From: Arthrobacter pityocampae
GTDB taxonomy: Bacteria; Actinomycetota; Actinomycetes; Actinomycetales; Micrococcaceae
Direction of reading: 5' to 3'
Assembly (NCBI RefSeq): GCF_002927275.1
Contig: NZ_PRKW01000003.1
Location: 248,001 to 312,000, forward strand
DNA: 64,000 bases
Part shown: in pieces, positions 17,845-27,701 of the stretch
Position numbering within the stretch: the first letter of the stretch is position 1
How the letters are laid out: each line of letters opens with the position of its first letter
Translations under genes and position numbers: made by a program
The notes under the pieces: generated by a model
What the model saw: the letters and a program-made list of their open reading frames with translations, nothing else
Told to the model about the DNA's origin: nothing
The model's database searches: none

Positions 17845-19245
17845 TCAGATGTGCACGTGCAGGCGGCGCGCCGCCTCGGAGATGGACCCGGTCAGCGACG
17901 GGTACACGGTGAACGTGTTCGCGACGTCGTCGACGTGCAGTTTCTTCGTCACGGCGAGCGCGAGCGGGAAGATCAGCTCGGACGCGCGGGGGCCGACGAC
18001 GACACCCCCGATGACGGTCCCGGAGCCCTTGCGGGAGATCACCTTCACGAAGCCGTCCTTGACGTTCATCATCTTGGCCCGGGCGTTGGTGTGCAGGGAG
18101 AGCTTGACGACGTCCCCCTGGTACCGGCCGGACTCGATGTCCTCCTCCGTCACGCCCACGGTCGCGATCTCCGGGGAGGTGAAGATGTTCGAGGCGACCT
18201 GCTTGAGCTTGATGGGGCTCACGGAGTCGCCCATCAGGTGGGCGATGGCGATCCGGCCCTGCATCGCCGCCACCGAGGCGAGCGCGAAGACCCCGGTGCA
18301 GTCACCGGCGGCGTACACATTGGGCGCCGTGGTGCGGGAGACGCCGTCCACGGTGATGTGCCCGGACTCGCTGACGGCCACCCCGGCGTCCTCGAGGCCG
18401 ATGCCTGTGGTGTTGGGGACGGCGCCGACGGCGACGAGGCAGTGGCTGCCCTCGACCGTCCGGCCGTCCGACAGACGCACGAGGACGCCGTCGTCCGTGC
18501 GGTCCACCGCCTCGGCACGGGACTTGGACAGGACGGTCATGCCGCGGTCCTTGAACACGCCCTCGAGGACCTCGGCGGCGTCGGCGTCCTCGCCCGGCAG
18601 CACGCGGTCGCGGCTGGAGATCAGGGTGACCTTGGAGCCGAGCCCGTTGTAGGCGCTGGCGAACTCGGCGCCGGTGACACCGGAGCCGACGACGATCAGG
18701 TGGTCCGGGATCTCACGGAGGTTGTAGAGCTGCGTCCAGTTGAAGATGCGCTCGCCGTCGGGCATGGCGCTCGGGAGTTCGCGTGGTGTGGCGCCGACCG
18801 CGAGGAGCACGGCGTCGGCCTCGACGATGCTCGTCTCGCCCTCGGAGACGACCTCGAGGCGGTGGTTGTCGAGCAGCTTGCCGGAGCCGATGATCACGCG
18901 CACGCCGAGGCGCTCCAGGGTGGCCCGGATGTCGGAGGACTGCTCGACCGCGAGCTTCAGGAGCCGCTGGTTGACCTTGTCCAGGTCCGCGTAGACCTTG
19001 CTGTCCTCGGAAAAGCGGACGCCGAGTCCGCTGGCGTCCGTGAAGCGGGTCATGGTGTCGGCCGTCGCGATGAGGGTCTTGGACGGGACGACGTCCGTGA
19101 GGACCGCCGACCCGCCGAGGCCCTGGCGCTCCACGACGGTCACCTTCGCGCCGAGGGACGCCGCGACGAGGGCCGCTTCGTAGCCGCCGGGTCCGCCGCC
19201 GAGGATCGCCAGGCGCAGGGAACTGAAATCGAGTGGATTGGTCAC
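17845..19245 (-). CDS. NAD(P)H-quinone dehydrogenase, Lpd-like flavoprotein lacking the redox cysteines
   Basis: A 466-residue pyridine-nucleotide-disulfide oxidoreductase fold. The FAD site is 'LAILGGGPGGYEAALVAASLGA', the NAD(P) site 'LIVVGSGVTGAEFASAYNGLG', and 'VYAAGDCTG' is the second FAD element. In dihydrolipoamide dehydrogenases the segment after the FAD fingerprint has CxxxxC; here it reads 'GGSAVLTDVVPSKTL', with no cysteine pair. This fits the actinobacterial LpdA/Rv3303c group, which reduces quinones and is not part of 2-oxoacid dehydrogenase complexes. The C-terminus has dimerisation-domain features but no HxxxxE catalytic pair: the tail is 'HVDDVANTFTVYPSLTGSISEA'. Start GTG 19245 is preferred since GGGGCG lies upstream; an ATG at 19263 has no such site. 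Confidence 0.82.
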   Translation of the reverse strand: MTNPLDFSSLRLAILGGGPGGYEAALVAASLGAKVTVVERQGLGGSAVLTDVVPSKTLIATADTMTRFTDASGLGVRFSEDSKVYADLDKVNQRLLKLAVEQSSDIRATLERLGVRVIIGSGKLLDNHRLEVVSEGETSIVEADAVLLAVGATPRELPSAMPDGERIFNWTQLYNLREIPDHLIVVGSGVTGAEFASAYNGLGSKVTLISSRDRVLPGEDADAAEVLEGVFKDRGMTVLSKSRAEAVDRTDDGVLVRLSDGRTVEGSHCLVAVGAVPNTTGIGLEDAGVAVSESGHITVDGVSRTTAPNVYAAGDCTGVFALASVAAMQGRIAIAHLMGDSVSPIKLKQVASNIFTSPEIATVGVTEEDIESGRYQGDVVKLSLHTNARAKMMNVKDGFVKVISRKGSGTVIGGVVVGPRASELIFPLALAVTKKLHVDDVANTFTVYPSLTGSISEAARRLHVHI

Positions 19246-19301
19246 CGCCCCATCATCGCGCATGCCACTGACGCGCGGGAAATAGAGGGTAAGTTGTAGC
19301 G

Positions 19302-20102
19302 GTGACTTCTGATCCCTTTGACCTGGCCCGCGACGCTGCCGGCCACATCGCCCGCGCCACCGGCATCGACCGGCACGACACCGCGCTCGTCCTCGGCTCC
19401 GGCTGGGGGGAGGCCGCCGAGCTGATCGGCGAGACCACGCACACCCTCGACGCCGCGCACATCCCCGGCTTCTCGGCGCCCGCCGTCGTCGGCCACACCG
19501 GCACCATCCGCTCCGTCCTCACGCCCGCCGGCAAGCGCGCGCTGGTCCTCGGGGCCCGCACCCACTTCTACGAGGGCAAGGGTGTGCGCGCGGTGGTGCA
19601 CGGCGTCCGCACCGCCGCCGCGACGGGCGCGACGACGATGATCCTCACCAACGGGTGCGGCGGGCTGCAGGAGCACTGGCAGCCCGGCACGCCGGTGCTG
19701 ATCAGCGACCACATCAACCTCACGGCGTCCTCGCCGCTCGAAGGGGCGACGTTCGTGGACCTCACGGACCTGTACTCCCCGCGCCTGCGCGACCTCGCCC
19801 GCAGCGTGGACCCCACGCTCGAGGAGGGTGTGTACGCGCAGTTCACGGGCCCCCACTACGAGACGCCGGCCGAGGTGCAGTACGCCAAGCGCATCGGCGC
19901 GGACCTCGTGGGCATGTCCACGGCGCTCGAGGCCATCGCCGCCCGGCACGCCGGCATGGAGGTCTTCGGCCTCTCCCTCGTGACGAACTTCGCCGCCGGG
20001 ATCAGCCCCGTCCCGCTCAGCCACACCGAGGTCCTCGAGGCCGGCCAGGCGGCGGGCCCCCGCATCTCCCGCCTCCTCGCCGACATCGTCGCCACGCTCT
20101 AG
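19302..20102 (+). CDS. Purine-nucleoside phosphorylase
   Basis: A 266-residue trimeric-type PNP (family 2) that cleaves purine (deoxy)nucleosides with phosphate to the base and (deoxy)ribose-1-phosphate. Conserved blocks: '[11 protein letters not shown]' (phosphate loop), 'GHTGTIR', '[10 protein letters not shown]', 'ILTNGCGGL', 'ISDHINLT', '[14 protein letters not shown]' and '[19 protein letters not shown]', the last shaping the base site. GTG start. It is divergent from the quinone dehydrogenase gene and 41 bases ahead of the phospho-sugar mutase gene on the same strand, with deoC further on, forming a salvage run. Confidence 0.9.
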   Translation: MTSDPFDLARDAAGHIARATGIDRHDTALVLGSGWGEAAELIGETTHTLDAAHIPGFSAPAVVGHTGTIRSVLTPAGKRALVLGARTHFYEGKGVRAVVHGVRTAAATGATTMILTNGCGGLQEHWQPGTPVLISDHINLTASSPLEGATFVDLTDLYSPRLRDLARSVDPTLEEGVYAQFTGPHYETPAEVQYAKRIGADLVGMSTALEAIAARHAGMEVFGLSLVTNFAAGISPVPLSHTEVLEAGQAAGPRISRLLADIVATL

Positions 20103-20143
20103 CCCCCGCTGCCCTCGTCCGCCGACCCACGTAAGGGACCCGC

Positions 20144-21865
20144 ATGAGAACCCCCGCCCTGGACACCCTCCTCGCCGCCGCCGACGCCTGGTCCGCCGCC
20201 GACCCGGACCCACGGACGGCCGAGGAACTGCGGACGCTCGCCGGGCGCGTGCGCTCCGGCGACCCGGCCGCGGAGCACGAACTGCAGGACAGCTTCTCGG
20301 GTCCGCTCCTGTTCGGCACGGCCGGTCTGCGCGCGGCCCTCGGGGCGGGCCCCAACCGCATGAACCGCGTGGTGGTCCGCCGGGCCGCAGCCGGCGTCGG
20401 CGCCCACGCGCTGGACCTCGCGGCCGGCGCCTACGCACCCCGCGCCGTCGTCGGTTTCGACGCCCGCCACAACTCGCGCATCTTCGCCGAGGAGACCGCG
20501 GCGATCCTCACCGCGGCCGGGATCGAGACGTTCCTGATGCCCCGCGAGCTGCCGACGCCGGTGCTCGCCTACGCCATCCGCGCCCTCGAATGCGAGGTGG
20601 GCATCATGGTCACCGCGAGCCACAACCCGCCGCAGGACAACGGCTACAAGGTCTACCTCGGCGGGCGCGCCGTCGAGGAGGACGCCCGCGGCGTCCAGAT
20701 CGTGGCCCCGCACGACGCCGGGATCGCCGCCCACATCGACGCCGCCGGGGAGATCCCGCTCGCGGCCTCCGGCTGGACGGTCCTGCCGGAGACCATCGAG
20801 ACCGACTACGTGGCCTCCGTCGCCGCCCTCGTCGATCCCGCCCTCACGGACCGCGCCCTGAAGATCGTCCTCACCCCGCTGCACGGCGTCGGCGGCCGGA
20901 CCGCGCAGGCGGTGCTGGCGACCGCCGGGTTCGACGACGTCACCGTCGTCGAACGCCAGGCCGAACCGGACCCCGACTTCCCCACCGTGGCGTTCCCCAA
21001 CCCGGAGGAGCCCGGCGCCCTGGACCTCGCCCTCGAGACCGCGGCGCAGGTCGGGGCGGACCTCGTGATCGCCAACGACCCCGACGCCGACCGCGTGGCG
21101 CTGGCCGCCCGCGAACCCTCCACGGGCGCCTGGCGCATGCTGCGCGGCGACGAGGTGGGGACGCTCCTGGGCCTGCACCTCGCGGCGCGCCTCGCCGTCT
21201 CATCAGACACGGCCGCCGCGGAGACGCCCGTCTTCGCGAACTCGATCGTCTCCTCCCGCCTGCTCGGCCGGATCGCCGCGGGCTCGGGCATCGACCACGT
21301 CCAGACCCTGACCGGGTTCAAGTGGATCGCCCGCGTCCATGACCTCTCCTTCGGCTATGAGGAGGCCCTGGGCTACTGCGTGGCCCCCGGGCTCGTGCGG
21401 GACAAGGACGGCATCTCCGCCGGACTGCTGCTCGCGGAACTCGCCGCCGCGACGAAGGCCGCCGGGCGCACCCTGTTCGACCTCCTCGACGACGCCTTCC
21501 TGGCGCACGGCCTGCACGCCGCAGACCAGCTCTCGGTCCGCGTGGAGAACCTCGGCCTGCTCGGCGCCATGATGGGCCGGCTGCGACAGGCCCCGCCGCC
21601 GTCCTTCGCCGGCTCCCCCGTGGCCGCCGCCGAGGACCTCGCCGAGGGCTCGGCGCACCTGCCGCCCACGGACGGGCTCCTGTACCTCACGCAGGACGAA
21701 ACGCGCGTCATCATCCGTCCCAGCGGCACGGAGCCGAAACTCAAGTGCTACCTCGAGGTGGTGGAGCCCGTCGGGTCCGCCGCCGGGCTCGACGAGGCCA
21801 AGGAGACCGCCCGGGCGCGCCTCGAAGCGGTCAAGCAGGACGTCGCCGCGGCCATCGGGCTCTGA
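20144..21865 (+). CDS. Phospho-sugar mutase (PGM2-like; likely phosphopentomutase)
   Basis: A 573-residue alpha-D-phosphohexomutase superfamily enzyme that moves phosphate between C1 and a terminal hydroxyl through a phosphoserine. It has '[18 protein letters not shown]' (near 64), the active serine loop '[16 protein letters not shown]' (Ser near 157), the Mg loop 'NDPDADRVA' (near 310), a sugar-binding 'GYEEALGY' segment and phosphate loop '[16 protein letters not shown]' (near 524). Length and the [15 protein letters not shown] form resemble PGM2/phosphopentomutase-type members more than 450-residue ManB proteins. Sitting between PNP and deoC, it is the natural candidate to turn (deoxy)ribose-1-phosphate into the 5-phosphate. 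Often annotated as phosphomannomutase; specificity is inferred from context. Confidence 0.87.
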   Translation: MRTPALDTLLAAADAWSAADPDPRTAEELRTLAGRVRSGDPAAEHELQDSFSGPLLFGTAGLRAALGAGPNRMNRVVVRRAAAGVGAHALDLAAGAYAPRAVVGFDARHNSRIFAEETAAILTAAGIETFLMPRELPTPVLAYAIRALECEVGIMVTASHNPPQDNGYKVYLGGRAVEEDARGVQIVAPHDAGIAAHIDAAGEIPLAASGWTVLPETIETDYVASVAALVDPALTDRALKIVLTPLHGVGGRTAQAVLATAGFDDVTVVERQAEPDPDFPTVAFPNPEEPGALDLALETAAQVGADLVIANDPDADRVALAAREPSTGAWRMLRGDEVGTLLGLHLAARLAVSSDTAAAETPVFANSIVSSRLLGRIAAGSGIDHVQTLTGFKWIARVHDLSFGYEEALGYCVAPGLVRDKDGISAGLLLAELAAATKAAGRTLFDLLDDAFLAHGLHAADQLSVRVENLGLLGAMMGRLRQAPPPSFAGSPVAAAEDLAEGSAHLPPTDGLLYLTQDETRVIIRPSGTEPKLKCYLEVVEPVGSAAGLDEAKETARARLEAVKQDVAAAIGL

Positions 21866-21917
21866 GTTCGCGGGTGGGACGCGCGCCCGTCCCGCACGAC
21901 ATGGAAAGATGGGCAGC

Positions 21918-22598
21918 ATGCCTAATGACGTATCCCTCGCCTCCTACATCGACCACACCCTCCTGAAGCCCGAGGCAAGCCGTGAGCAGATCCTCACGGT
22001 CTGCCGTGAGGCGGTCGAGTACTCGTTCAAGTCCGTCTGCGTGAACCCCCTCTGGGTCAGCACGGTCCGCACGGCGGTGAAGGACACCGGCGTCCTGACC
22101 TGCTCGGTGATCGGATTCCCCCTCGGCGCCACCACCACCGAGATCAAGGTCCTCGAGGCCCGCGGCGCCGTGGCGGACGGCGCCGACGAGATCGACATGG
22201 TCATCGACATCGCGGCGGCCCGGGCCGGGGACCGCGAGCTGCTGGTCCAGGACATCCTCGCTGTCGCGGACGCCGTCCACGAGCACGGCGCCATCCTGAA
22301 GGTCATCATCGAGACCTTCCTGCTCACCGACGAGCAGAAGGTCCTCGCCTGCGAGGCAGCCGTCGAGGCGGGCGCGGACTTCGTCAAGACGTCCACGGGC
22401 TTCAACGGCGGCGGCGCCACCGTGGAGGACGTCGCGCTGATGCGGAAGACCGTGGGCCCGGACCTCGGCGTGAAGGCCTCGGGCGGGGTGCGGTCCCTCG
22501 AGGACGCCCGCGCCATGATCGCCGCCGGGGCCACGCGTATCGGAGCCAGCTCGGGAGTCGCTATCGTTAAGGGTGAACAGGGCGCGGCAGGCTACTGA
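21918..22598 (+). CDS. deoC: Deoxyribose-phosphate aldolase
   Basis: A 226-residue class I aldolase splitting 2-deoxyribose-5-phosphate into acetaldehyde and glyceraldehyde-3-phosphate. It begins '[15 protein letters not shown]' (family IDHTLLKP), has 'SVCVNPLWV', '[14 protein letters not shown]', '[10 protein letters not shown]', '[10 protein letters not shown]' (Lys of the proton relay) and '[16 protein letters not shown]' with the Schiff-base lysine near residue 157. Length matches the family. ATG 21918 is favoured over an ATG nine bases upstream because GGAAAG lies nine bases before it. It ends the nucleoside-salvage run. Confidence 0.93.
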   Translation: MPNDVSLASYIDHTLLKPEASREQILTVCREAVEYSFKSVCVNPLWVSTVRTAVKDTGVLTCSVIGFPLGATTTEIKVLEARGAVADGADEIDMVIDIAAARAGDRELLVQDILAVADAVHEHGAILKVIIETFLLTDEQKVLACEAAVEAGADFVKTSTGFNGGGATVEDVALMRKTVGPDLGVKASGGVRSLEDARAMIAAGATRIGASSGVAIVKGEQGAAGY

Positions 22599-22678
22599 CC
22601 TTCCAGGAGCACGGACCGCAGATCCCGCAGCATTCCAGCAGTAGACCCGGCACGCACGAACGCAGTCAAGGAGACCCC

Positions 22679-22966
22679 ATGTCACACGAACCCACCACCG
22701 CGAAGCAGCCCTCCCACGCCGGCGAAGGTCACCTCGTCGAGAACGTCGTGGTGTTCGTGGTCATCTTCGGGGCGTTCCTGCTGGGCATCTACCTGCTCAA
22801 CTGGCTGACCCTGGAGACCGTCTGGCCGATGGCGGCCATCGTCGTCATCTCGTTCCTCGCGTTCTTCATCCCGCAGGGCATCCTCGGGCGCTCGGACACC
22901 GGCTACAACCTCGCCGAGGGCAAGCAGACGGACGAGAAGTCGACCTCCGCCGCCGTCGGCTCGTGA
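22679..22966 (+). CDS. Small two-helix membrane protein, unknown function
   Basis: A 95-residue protein with a His-containing hydrophilic N-terminus, two transmembrane helices (about 23-42, 'VVVFVVIFGAFLLGIYLLNW', and 50-69, 'PMAAIVVISFLAFFIPQGIL') and a Lys/Glu/Ser-rich tail facing the same side as the N-terminus. AAGGAG precedes the ATG. It follows deoC by 80 bases. I do not recognise a named family. It is real by start, ribosome site and downstream terminator. Confidence 0.7.
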   Translation: MSHEPTTAKQPSHAGEGHLVENVVVFVVIFGAFLLGIYLLNWLTLETVWPMAAIVVISFLAFFIPQGILGRSDTGYNLAEGKQTDEKSTSAAVGS

Positions 22967-23000
22967 CGACGACGGCGCGCACCTAGGCGCCACCCGACCG

Positions 23001-23040
23001 ACGACGGAGGCCGTCCCCCGCGGGGGACGGCCTCCGTCGT
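23001..23040. terminator. Strong bidirectional terminator before mfd
   Basis: A perfect 20-plus-20 base inverted repeat (arm start ACGACGGAGG, centre CCCCCG/CGGGGG) that folds into an approximately 18-bp hairpin. It lies 34 bases after the small membrane protein gene and 15 bases beyond the end of the convergent mfd gene. Confidence 0.85.
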
Positions 23041-23055
23041 ATCCGGCGCCGATGC

Positions 23056-26000
23056 CTACGCGGTGAACACCGTGTCGAGCACGGTCTTCGCCCAGTCCAG
23101 GATCTCGGCGTCCACGAGGTCCCGTCCGCCGATCCGCGCGGTCTTCGGCTTCGGCACCAGCACCGCGTTGAGCGCGGGCTTCACGGCGGCACCCGGGTAC
23201 ATCCGGGTGAGGCGCATCTGCTTGGACTCCGGCAGCTCCGCGGGCGCGAACTTGATGAAGTTGCCCTGCAGCGCCACGTCCGTGAGGCCGAGGGCCCGAG
23301 CGGCCACCCGGAACCGCGCCACGGAGACGAGATTCACCACGGCCGCGGGCGGCTCCCCATAGCGGTCGTGGAGCTCGGCGACGACGGCGTCGATCGCCTC
23401 GTCCGTCACGGCGGAGGCCAGCTTCCGGTAGGCCTCGAGGCGGAGCCGCTCCCCCGGCACGTACTCGTGCGGCAGGTGCGCGTTGATCGGCAACTCGATC
23501 TTCATCTCCGCGGCCTTCTCCTCGGCCTCGCCGCGGAAACTCGCGACGGCCTCGCCGACCAGCCGGATGTAGAGGTCGAACCCGACGCCCTGGATGTGCC
23601 CGGACTGCTCACCGCCCAGCATGTTGCCGGCGCCGCGGATCTCGAGGTCCTTCATGGCCAGCTGCATACCCGCACCGAGCTCGTTGTGGGACGCCACGGC
23701 CTTGAGGCGCTCGAGGGCCACCTCGCCGAGCGGCTTCTCCGACGGGTACAGGAAATACGCGTACGCCCGTTCCCGGCCACGGCCCACCCGGCCGCGGAGC
23801 TGGTGCAGCTGGGACAGCCCGTAGGAGTCGGCGCGATCCACGATCAGGGTGTTCGCGTTGGAGATGTCCAGGCCCGTCTCGATGATCGTGGTGCATACGA
23901 GGACGTCGAACCGCTTCTCCCAGAAGTCCACGATGATCTGCTCGAGCCGTGACTCCGTCATCTGGCCGTGCGCCACGGCCACGCGGGCCTCCGGCACGAG
24001 CTCCCGGAGCTGCGCGGCGGTGCGGTCGATCGACGAGACGCGGTTGTGCACGAAGAACACCTGGCCCTCGCGCATCAGTTCGCGCCGGATGGCGGCGGAC
24101 GCCTGCTTATGGGTGTACGGGCCCACGTAGGTGAGGACCGGGTGGCGTTCCTCCGGGGGCGTGGCCAGCGTGGACGTCTCGCGGATGCCGGTCAGGGACA
24201 TCTCGAGCGTGCGCGGGATGGGGGTGGCACTCATCGCGAGGACGTCCACGTTGGTGCGCATCTTCTTCAGCGCCTCCTTGTGCTCCACACCGAAGCGCTG
24301 CTCCTCGTCCACGATCACGAGCCCGAGGTCCTTGAACGCGATCTCCTTCGACAGCAGGCGGTGCGTGCCGATGACGACGTCGACCGCGCCCGAGGTGAGG
24401 CCCGCCGCCGTCTCCCGCGACTCCTTCGCCGTCTGGAACCGGGAGAGGGCGCGGACGCGCACCGGGAAGCCGGAGAAGCGTTCGGAGAACGTCTCGAAGT
24501 GCTGCTGCACCAGGAGCGTGGTGGGCACGAGGACGGCCACCTGCTTGCCGTCCTGCACGGCCTTGAACGCGGCACGGACGGCGATCTCCGTCTTGCCGTA
24601 GCCCACGTCGCCGGAGACGAGCCGGTCCATGGGGACCTCGCGCTCCATGTCCGCCTTGACCTCGTTGATGGTGGTCAGCTGGTCGGGGGTCTCGACGTAC
24701 GGGAACGCCTCCTCGAGCTCGCGCTGCCACGGCGTGTCCGGGCCGAAGGCGTAGCCCTTGGACGCCATGCGGGCGGAGTACAGGCGGATCAGCTCGCCGG
24801 CGATCTCCTTGACGGCCTTCCGGGCCTGGTTCTTCGTCTTGCTCCAGTCGGAGCCGCCCATCTTGCTCAGCGCCGGGGCGTCCCCGCCCACGTAGCGCGT
24901 CACCTGGTCCAGCTGGTCGGTGGGCACGAACAGGCGGTCCCCGGGGGCGCCGCGCTTGGACGGCGCGTACTCGAGTACGAGGTACTCGCGGGTGGTGCGG
25001 GTGGGCCCGGCGCCGGTGGAGCGTTGCAGCAGTTCCACGAACTTCGCGACGCCGTGCTGCTCGTGGACCACGAAGTCGCCCTCCTTGAGCTGCAGGGGGT
25101 CGACGGCGTTGCGGCGCCGGGAGGGCATCTTGCGCATGTCGCGCGTCCCCGAGGCGCTCGTGCGGCCGAGCAGATCCGCTTCCGTGAGCAGGCCCAGCTT
25201 CAGCCCGTCCACCACGAAGCCGCGGCCCGTGCACGCCGTCGTGATCTCGATGATGCCCGGCTGCGGGGCGGCGTCGAGGGAGTCGACGCGGCTCGTCGGG
25301 ATGTCGTTGTCGTGGAAGAGCTCCGCGAGGCGCTGCGCCGGGCCGGGGCCCTCGGTGGCGACGACGACGCGCCACTGGTCGCGGACCCGCCCGCCGATGA
25401 AGTCCATCATCTCGGCGACGTCGCCCTGGTAGCCGCGCGGCTCGCGGGCGTGCAGCGTGAAGCTGTCGGCGTCGGCCAGCTCGTCATGGGCGCCGAAGGA
25501 CGTGATGCCCCACCAGGCGACGGAGTGCTCGAGCGCCGTCGTCCGGGTGTCGGCGAGGGACCGGAAGCTCGCCTCCTGCAGGTCGGCGCCGAGCGCTCCG
25601 CCGAGGTCCAGCGGTGCGGCGCCGCCGTCGGACGCCGTGGACCACGCCGCCGCGAGGAACTCCTCGTTCGTGGCCGCGAGGTCGTGGGCCCGGGTGCGGA
25701 CCTTCTCCGGTTCGAGGACGACGGCGATGGAGCCGGGGGGCAGTTCGCCCAGGAACGGCACCATCGCGTCCACGAGCACGGGGGCGAGGGACTCCATGCC
25801 CTCGACGGCGATCCCGCCGGCGATCTTCTCCAGCATGGCTGCGGCCGCCGGCAGCTGGGGCTGCAGCGTCGCGGCCCGGGACATGACGGACGGGGTGATG
25901 AGGATCTCCCGGCAGGGCGGGGCGTACAGGGCGGTGGGCGGTTCGCCGGAGGTGAGCGAGCGCTGGTCGGCGACGGCGAACCAGCGCATCTGGTCCACCT

Positions 26001-26667
26001 CGTCCCCGAAGAAGTCCACGCGGACCGGGTGGTCCTCGGTGGGCGGGAAGACGTCGATGATGCCGCCGCGGACGGCGAATTCCCCGCGGTGCGTGACCAT
26101 GTCCACGCGCGCGTACGCGGCGTCGGAGAGGGCCCTGACGACGTCGGAGAAGGCGATCTCGTCGCCCACCTTCAGCGACACCGGTTCGAGGTCGCCGAGA
26201 CCCGCGACGAGGGGCTGGACGACGGCGCGGATGGGCGCGGCGATGACCCGGATCGGGCGACCCTCCGGGTGCGCGAGCCGGCGGAGCACGGACAGGCGCC
26301 GGCCCACGGTGTCGGAGCGCGGCGACAGCCGCTCGTGGGGCAGGGTCTCCCAGCTGGGGAACTCCTCGATGGCGCTCTCGGGCAGGTAGCTGCGCAGCGC
26401 GGCCACCAGGTCCTCCGCCTCGCGGCCCGTCGCGGTGATCGCCAGGACCACGGGCGCGGCGGCCTGGGCTGCGCCGTCATCGCCGGCGCCACCCGGGACG
26501 GCGTCGAGGCCGTCGACCATCTCGGCGATCAGGGGCGCGCGCATCCCGGCAGGGGCACCGATCTGCAGGTCGGGGCTGCGCTCGTCGACCGGGCGGGAGG
26601 CGTTGGTCCGCACGCGGGCGTAGGACGCATCCTCGGCAAGCGCTGCGCGCAATCCGTTCAGGCTCAT
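23056..26667 (-). CDS. mfd: Transcription-repair coupling factor
   Basis: A 1203-residue DNA translocase that removes stalled RNA polymerase and recruits UvrA to template-strand lesions. In order: UvrB-like N-terminal region with 'DVFPPTEDHPVRVDFFGDEVDQMRWF', a degenerate helicase module, the CarD-like RNA polymerase-interacting domain ('LKEGDFVVHEQHGVAKFVEL'), then RecG-like motor motifs GDVGYGKTE (Walker A), 'LVIVDEEQRFG' (Walker B), 'ATPIPRTLEMSLTG', 'STIIETGLDI' style motif V as 'TTIIETGLDISNANT', and 'QLHQLRGRVGR' (motif VI), and the TRCF domain. The start is ATG 26667 because GAGGAG lies nine bases upstream; the frame is open for 16 further codons without support. Length matches actinobacterial Mfd. 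Confidence 0.95.
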   Translation of the reverse strand: MSLNGLRAALAEDASYARVRTNASRPVDERSPDLQIGAPAGMRAPLIAEMVDGLDAVPGGAGDDGAAQAAAPVVLAITATGREAEDLVAALRSYLPESAIEEFPSWETLPHERLSPRSDTVGRRLSVLRRLAHPEGRPIRVIAAPIRAVVQPLVAGLGDLEPVSLKVGDEIAFSDVVRALSDAAYARVDMVTHRGEFAVRGGIIDVFPPTEDHPVRVDFFGDEVDQMRWFAVADQRSLTSGEPPTALYAPPCREILITPSVMSRAATLQPQLPAAAAMLEKIAGGIAVEGMESLAPVLVDAMVPFLGELPPGSIAVVLEPEKVRTRAHDLAATNEEFLAAAWSTASDGGAAPLDLGGALGADLQEASFRSLADTRTTALEHSVAWWGITSFGAHDELADADSFTLHAREPRGYQGDVAEMMDFIGGRVRDQWRVVVATEGPGPAQRLAELFHDNDIPTSRVDSLDAAPQPGIIEITTACTGRGFVVDGLKLGLLTEADLLGRTSASGTRDMRKMPSRRRNAVDPLQLKEGDFVVHEQHGVAKFVELLQRSTGAGPTRTTREYLVLEYAPSKRGAPGDRLFVPTDQLDQVTRYVGGDAPALSKMGGSDWSKTKNQARKAVKEIAGELIRLYSARMASKGYAFGPDTPWQRELEEAFPYVETPDQLTTINEVKADMEREVPMDRLVSGDVGYGKTEIAVRAAFKAVQDGKQVAVLVPTTLLVQQHFETFSERFSGFPVRVRALSRFQTAKESRETAAGLTSGAVDVVIGTHRLLSKEIAFKDLGLVIVDEEQRFGVEHKEALKKMRTNVDVLAMSATPIPRTLEMSLTGIRETSTLATPPEERHPVLTYVGPYTHKQASAAIRRELMREGQVFFVHNRVSSIDRTAAQLRELVPEARVAVAHGQMTESRLEQIIVDFWEKRFDVLVCTTIIETGLDISNANTLIVDRADSYGLSQLHQLRGRVGRGRERAYAYFLYPSEKPLGEVALERLKAVASHNELGAGMQLAMKDLEIRGAGNMLGGEQSGHIQGVGFDLYIRLVGEAVASFRGEAEEKAAEMKIELPINAHLPHEYVPGERLRLEAYRKLASAVTDEAIDAVVAELHDRYGEPPAAVVNLVSVARFRVAARALGLTDVALQGNFIKFAPAELPESKQMRLTRMYPGAAVKPALNAVLVPKPKTARIGGRDLVDAEILDWAKTVLDTVFTA

Positions 26668-26889
26668 CGGGTGGGACTCCTCGGCAGCGGGTGACGATCG
26701 GGGTGACGACAGCACGAAAGCCCGGAAACTGAACGCGTTCCCGGGGATGATGCCACACTACCAAGCCCCACCGACGCTCCCGGCGGCGGGTAATCGGCGG
26801 CACACCGGGAGGGGCCAGGCCGTAGGATTACGTCAGACCCCTGACCGTGCCGCCCCGCGGCACCCACCTGTGCATCCTCCGGAGGAACC

Positions 26890-27387
26890 ATGGCATTGAA
26901 CGCGTCCACCACACTCCCCTACGACACCCGGACGGTACTTGGGGTGTTCACGGACGAGGGTTTCGTCCGCCACATGAGCGAGTACGTCGGCGGGTCCCTG
27001 GAGTCCCTCACGGTGGACGGCGACACCTCCGGTTCGTTCACCCTGACGGCCGTCCGCACCATGCCCACGGACAGGCTCCCCGACATGGCCCGCAAGTTCG
27101 TCGGGGAGACCCTCTCCGTCACGCAGACGGAGCAGTGGAGCGCACCGTCCGCGGACGGCTCGCGCGAGGCGAAGCTCGAGATGACCGTGGCGGGCGTCCC
27201 GCTGAACGTGGCAGCCGTGCAGCGCCTGATCCCCCAGGGCACGGACACCGTCGTCGACCTTCAGGGGAACGTCACCTCGTCCGTCCCGTTCCTCGGGGGC
27301 AAGATCGCCGGCGCCGCCGAGCCCATGATCGGCAAGGCGCTGAACGTCCAGGCCGTCGAGGCCCGGAAGTGGCTCGAGAGCCGCTGA
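26890..27387 (+). CDS. DUF2505 domain-containing protein
   Basis: A 165-residue soluble protein covering the whole DUF2505 pattern: 'TLPYDTRTVLGVFTDEGFVRHMSEYVGG' at the start, 'VRTMPTDRLPDMARKFVGETLSVTQTEQW' in the middle and 'GNVTSSVPFLGGKIAGAAEPMIGKAL' near the end. The fold resembles START/polyketide-cyclase-like proteins, suggesting binding of a hydrophobic ligand, but no function is known. ATG with GGAGGAACC upstream. It is divergent from mfd, with 222 bases between their starts, and precedes a small SCO4848-like gene. Confidence 0.8.
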   Translation: MALNASTTLPYDTRTVLGVFTDEGFVRHMSEYVGGSLESLTVDGDTSGSFTLTAVRTMPTDRLPDMARKFVGETLSVTQTEQWSAPSADGSREAKLEMTVAGVPLNVAAVQRLIPQGTDTVVDLQGNVTSSVPFLGGKIAGAAEPMIGKALNVQAVEARKWLESR

Positions 27388-27440
27388 CCCGAGGCCTCGC
27401 CACCGCGCCTCCCCGCCGACCCGAAGGATCCACGCAGTCC

Positions 27441-27662
27441 ATGGAACTCCCCACCCCCCTCTCCCTCATCCTGATCCTCGCCGGCGTCTGGACGCTCATC
27501 GTCTGGCCGCCGTTCCTGCGGCGCATCCTCAAGGACCCCCGCGCCCGTGACGGGAACGGTGCCGCCACGCGGTTCCTCACGGTGCACCTGATGCTCATCT
27601 CCACGTCGATGATCCTCGGCGCCGCGACCGCCGTCATCGGCGTCCGCACCCTCGTCGCCTGA
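27441..27662 (+). CDS. SCO4848-like small membrane protein
   Basis: A 73-residue protein with two transmembrane helices around a short cytoplasmic loop: 'SLILILAGVWTLIVWPPFLRRI', the loop 'LKDPRARDGNGAATR', then 'FLTVHLMLISTSMILGAATAVIGVRTL'. The W-(T/N)-L-x-x-W-P-x-F...LKDPR pattern and the 'HLxLI...A.IG.R' helix match the SCO4848 family of actinobacterial membrane proteins of unknown function. It is shorter than many ORF cut-offs and easily missed. It follows the DUF2505 gene by 53 bases and precedes nhaA by 39. Confidence 0.75.
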   Translation: MELPTPLSLILILAGVWTLIVWPPFLRRILKDPRARDGNGAATRFLTVHLMLISTSMILGAATAVIGVRTLVA

Positions 27663-27701
27663 CGATCCCCGCAGCCCGCCCCGCACCACCCAGGAGACCC
27701 G

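Noticed and set aside
23968-26694. Long plus-strand open frame of 908 codons
   Set aside because: Antisense shadow of mfd, which has full motif support.
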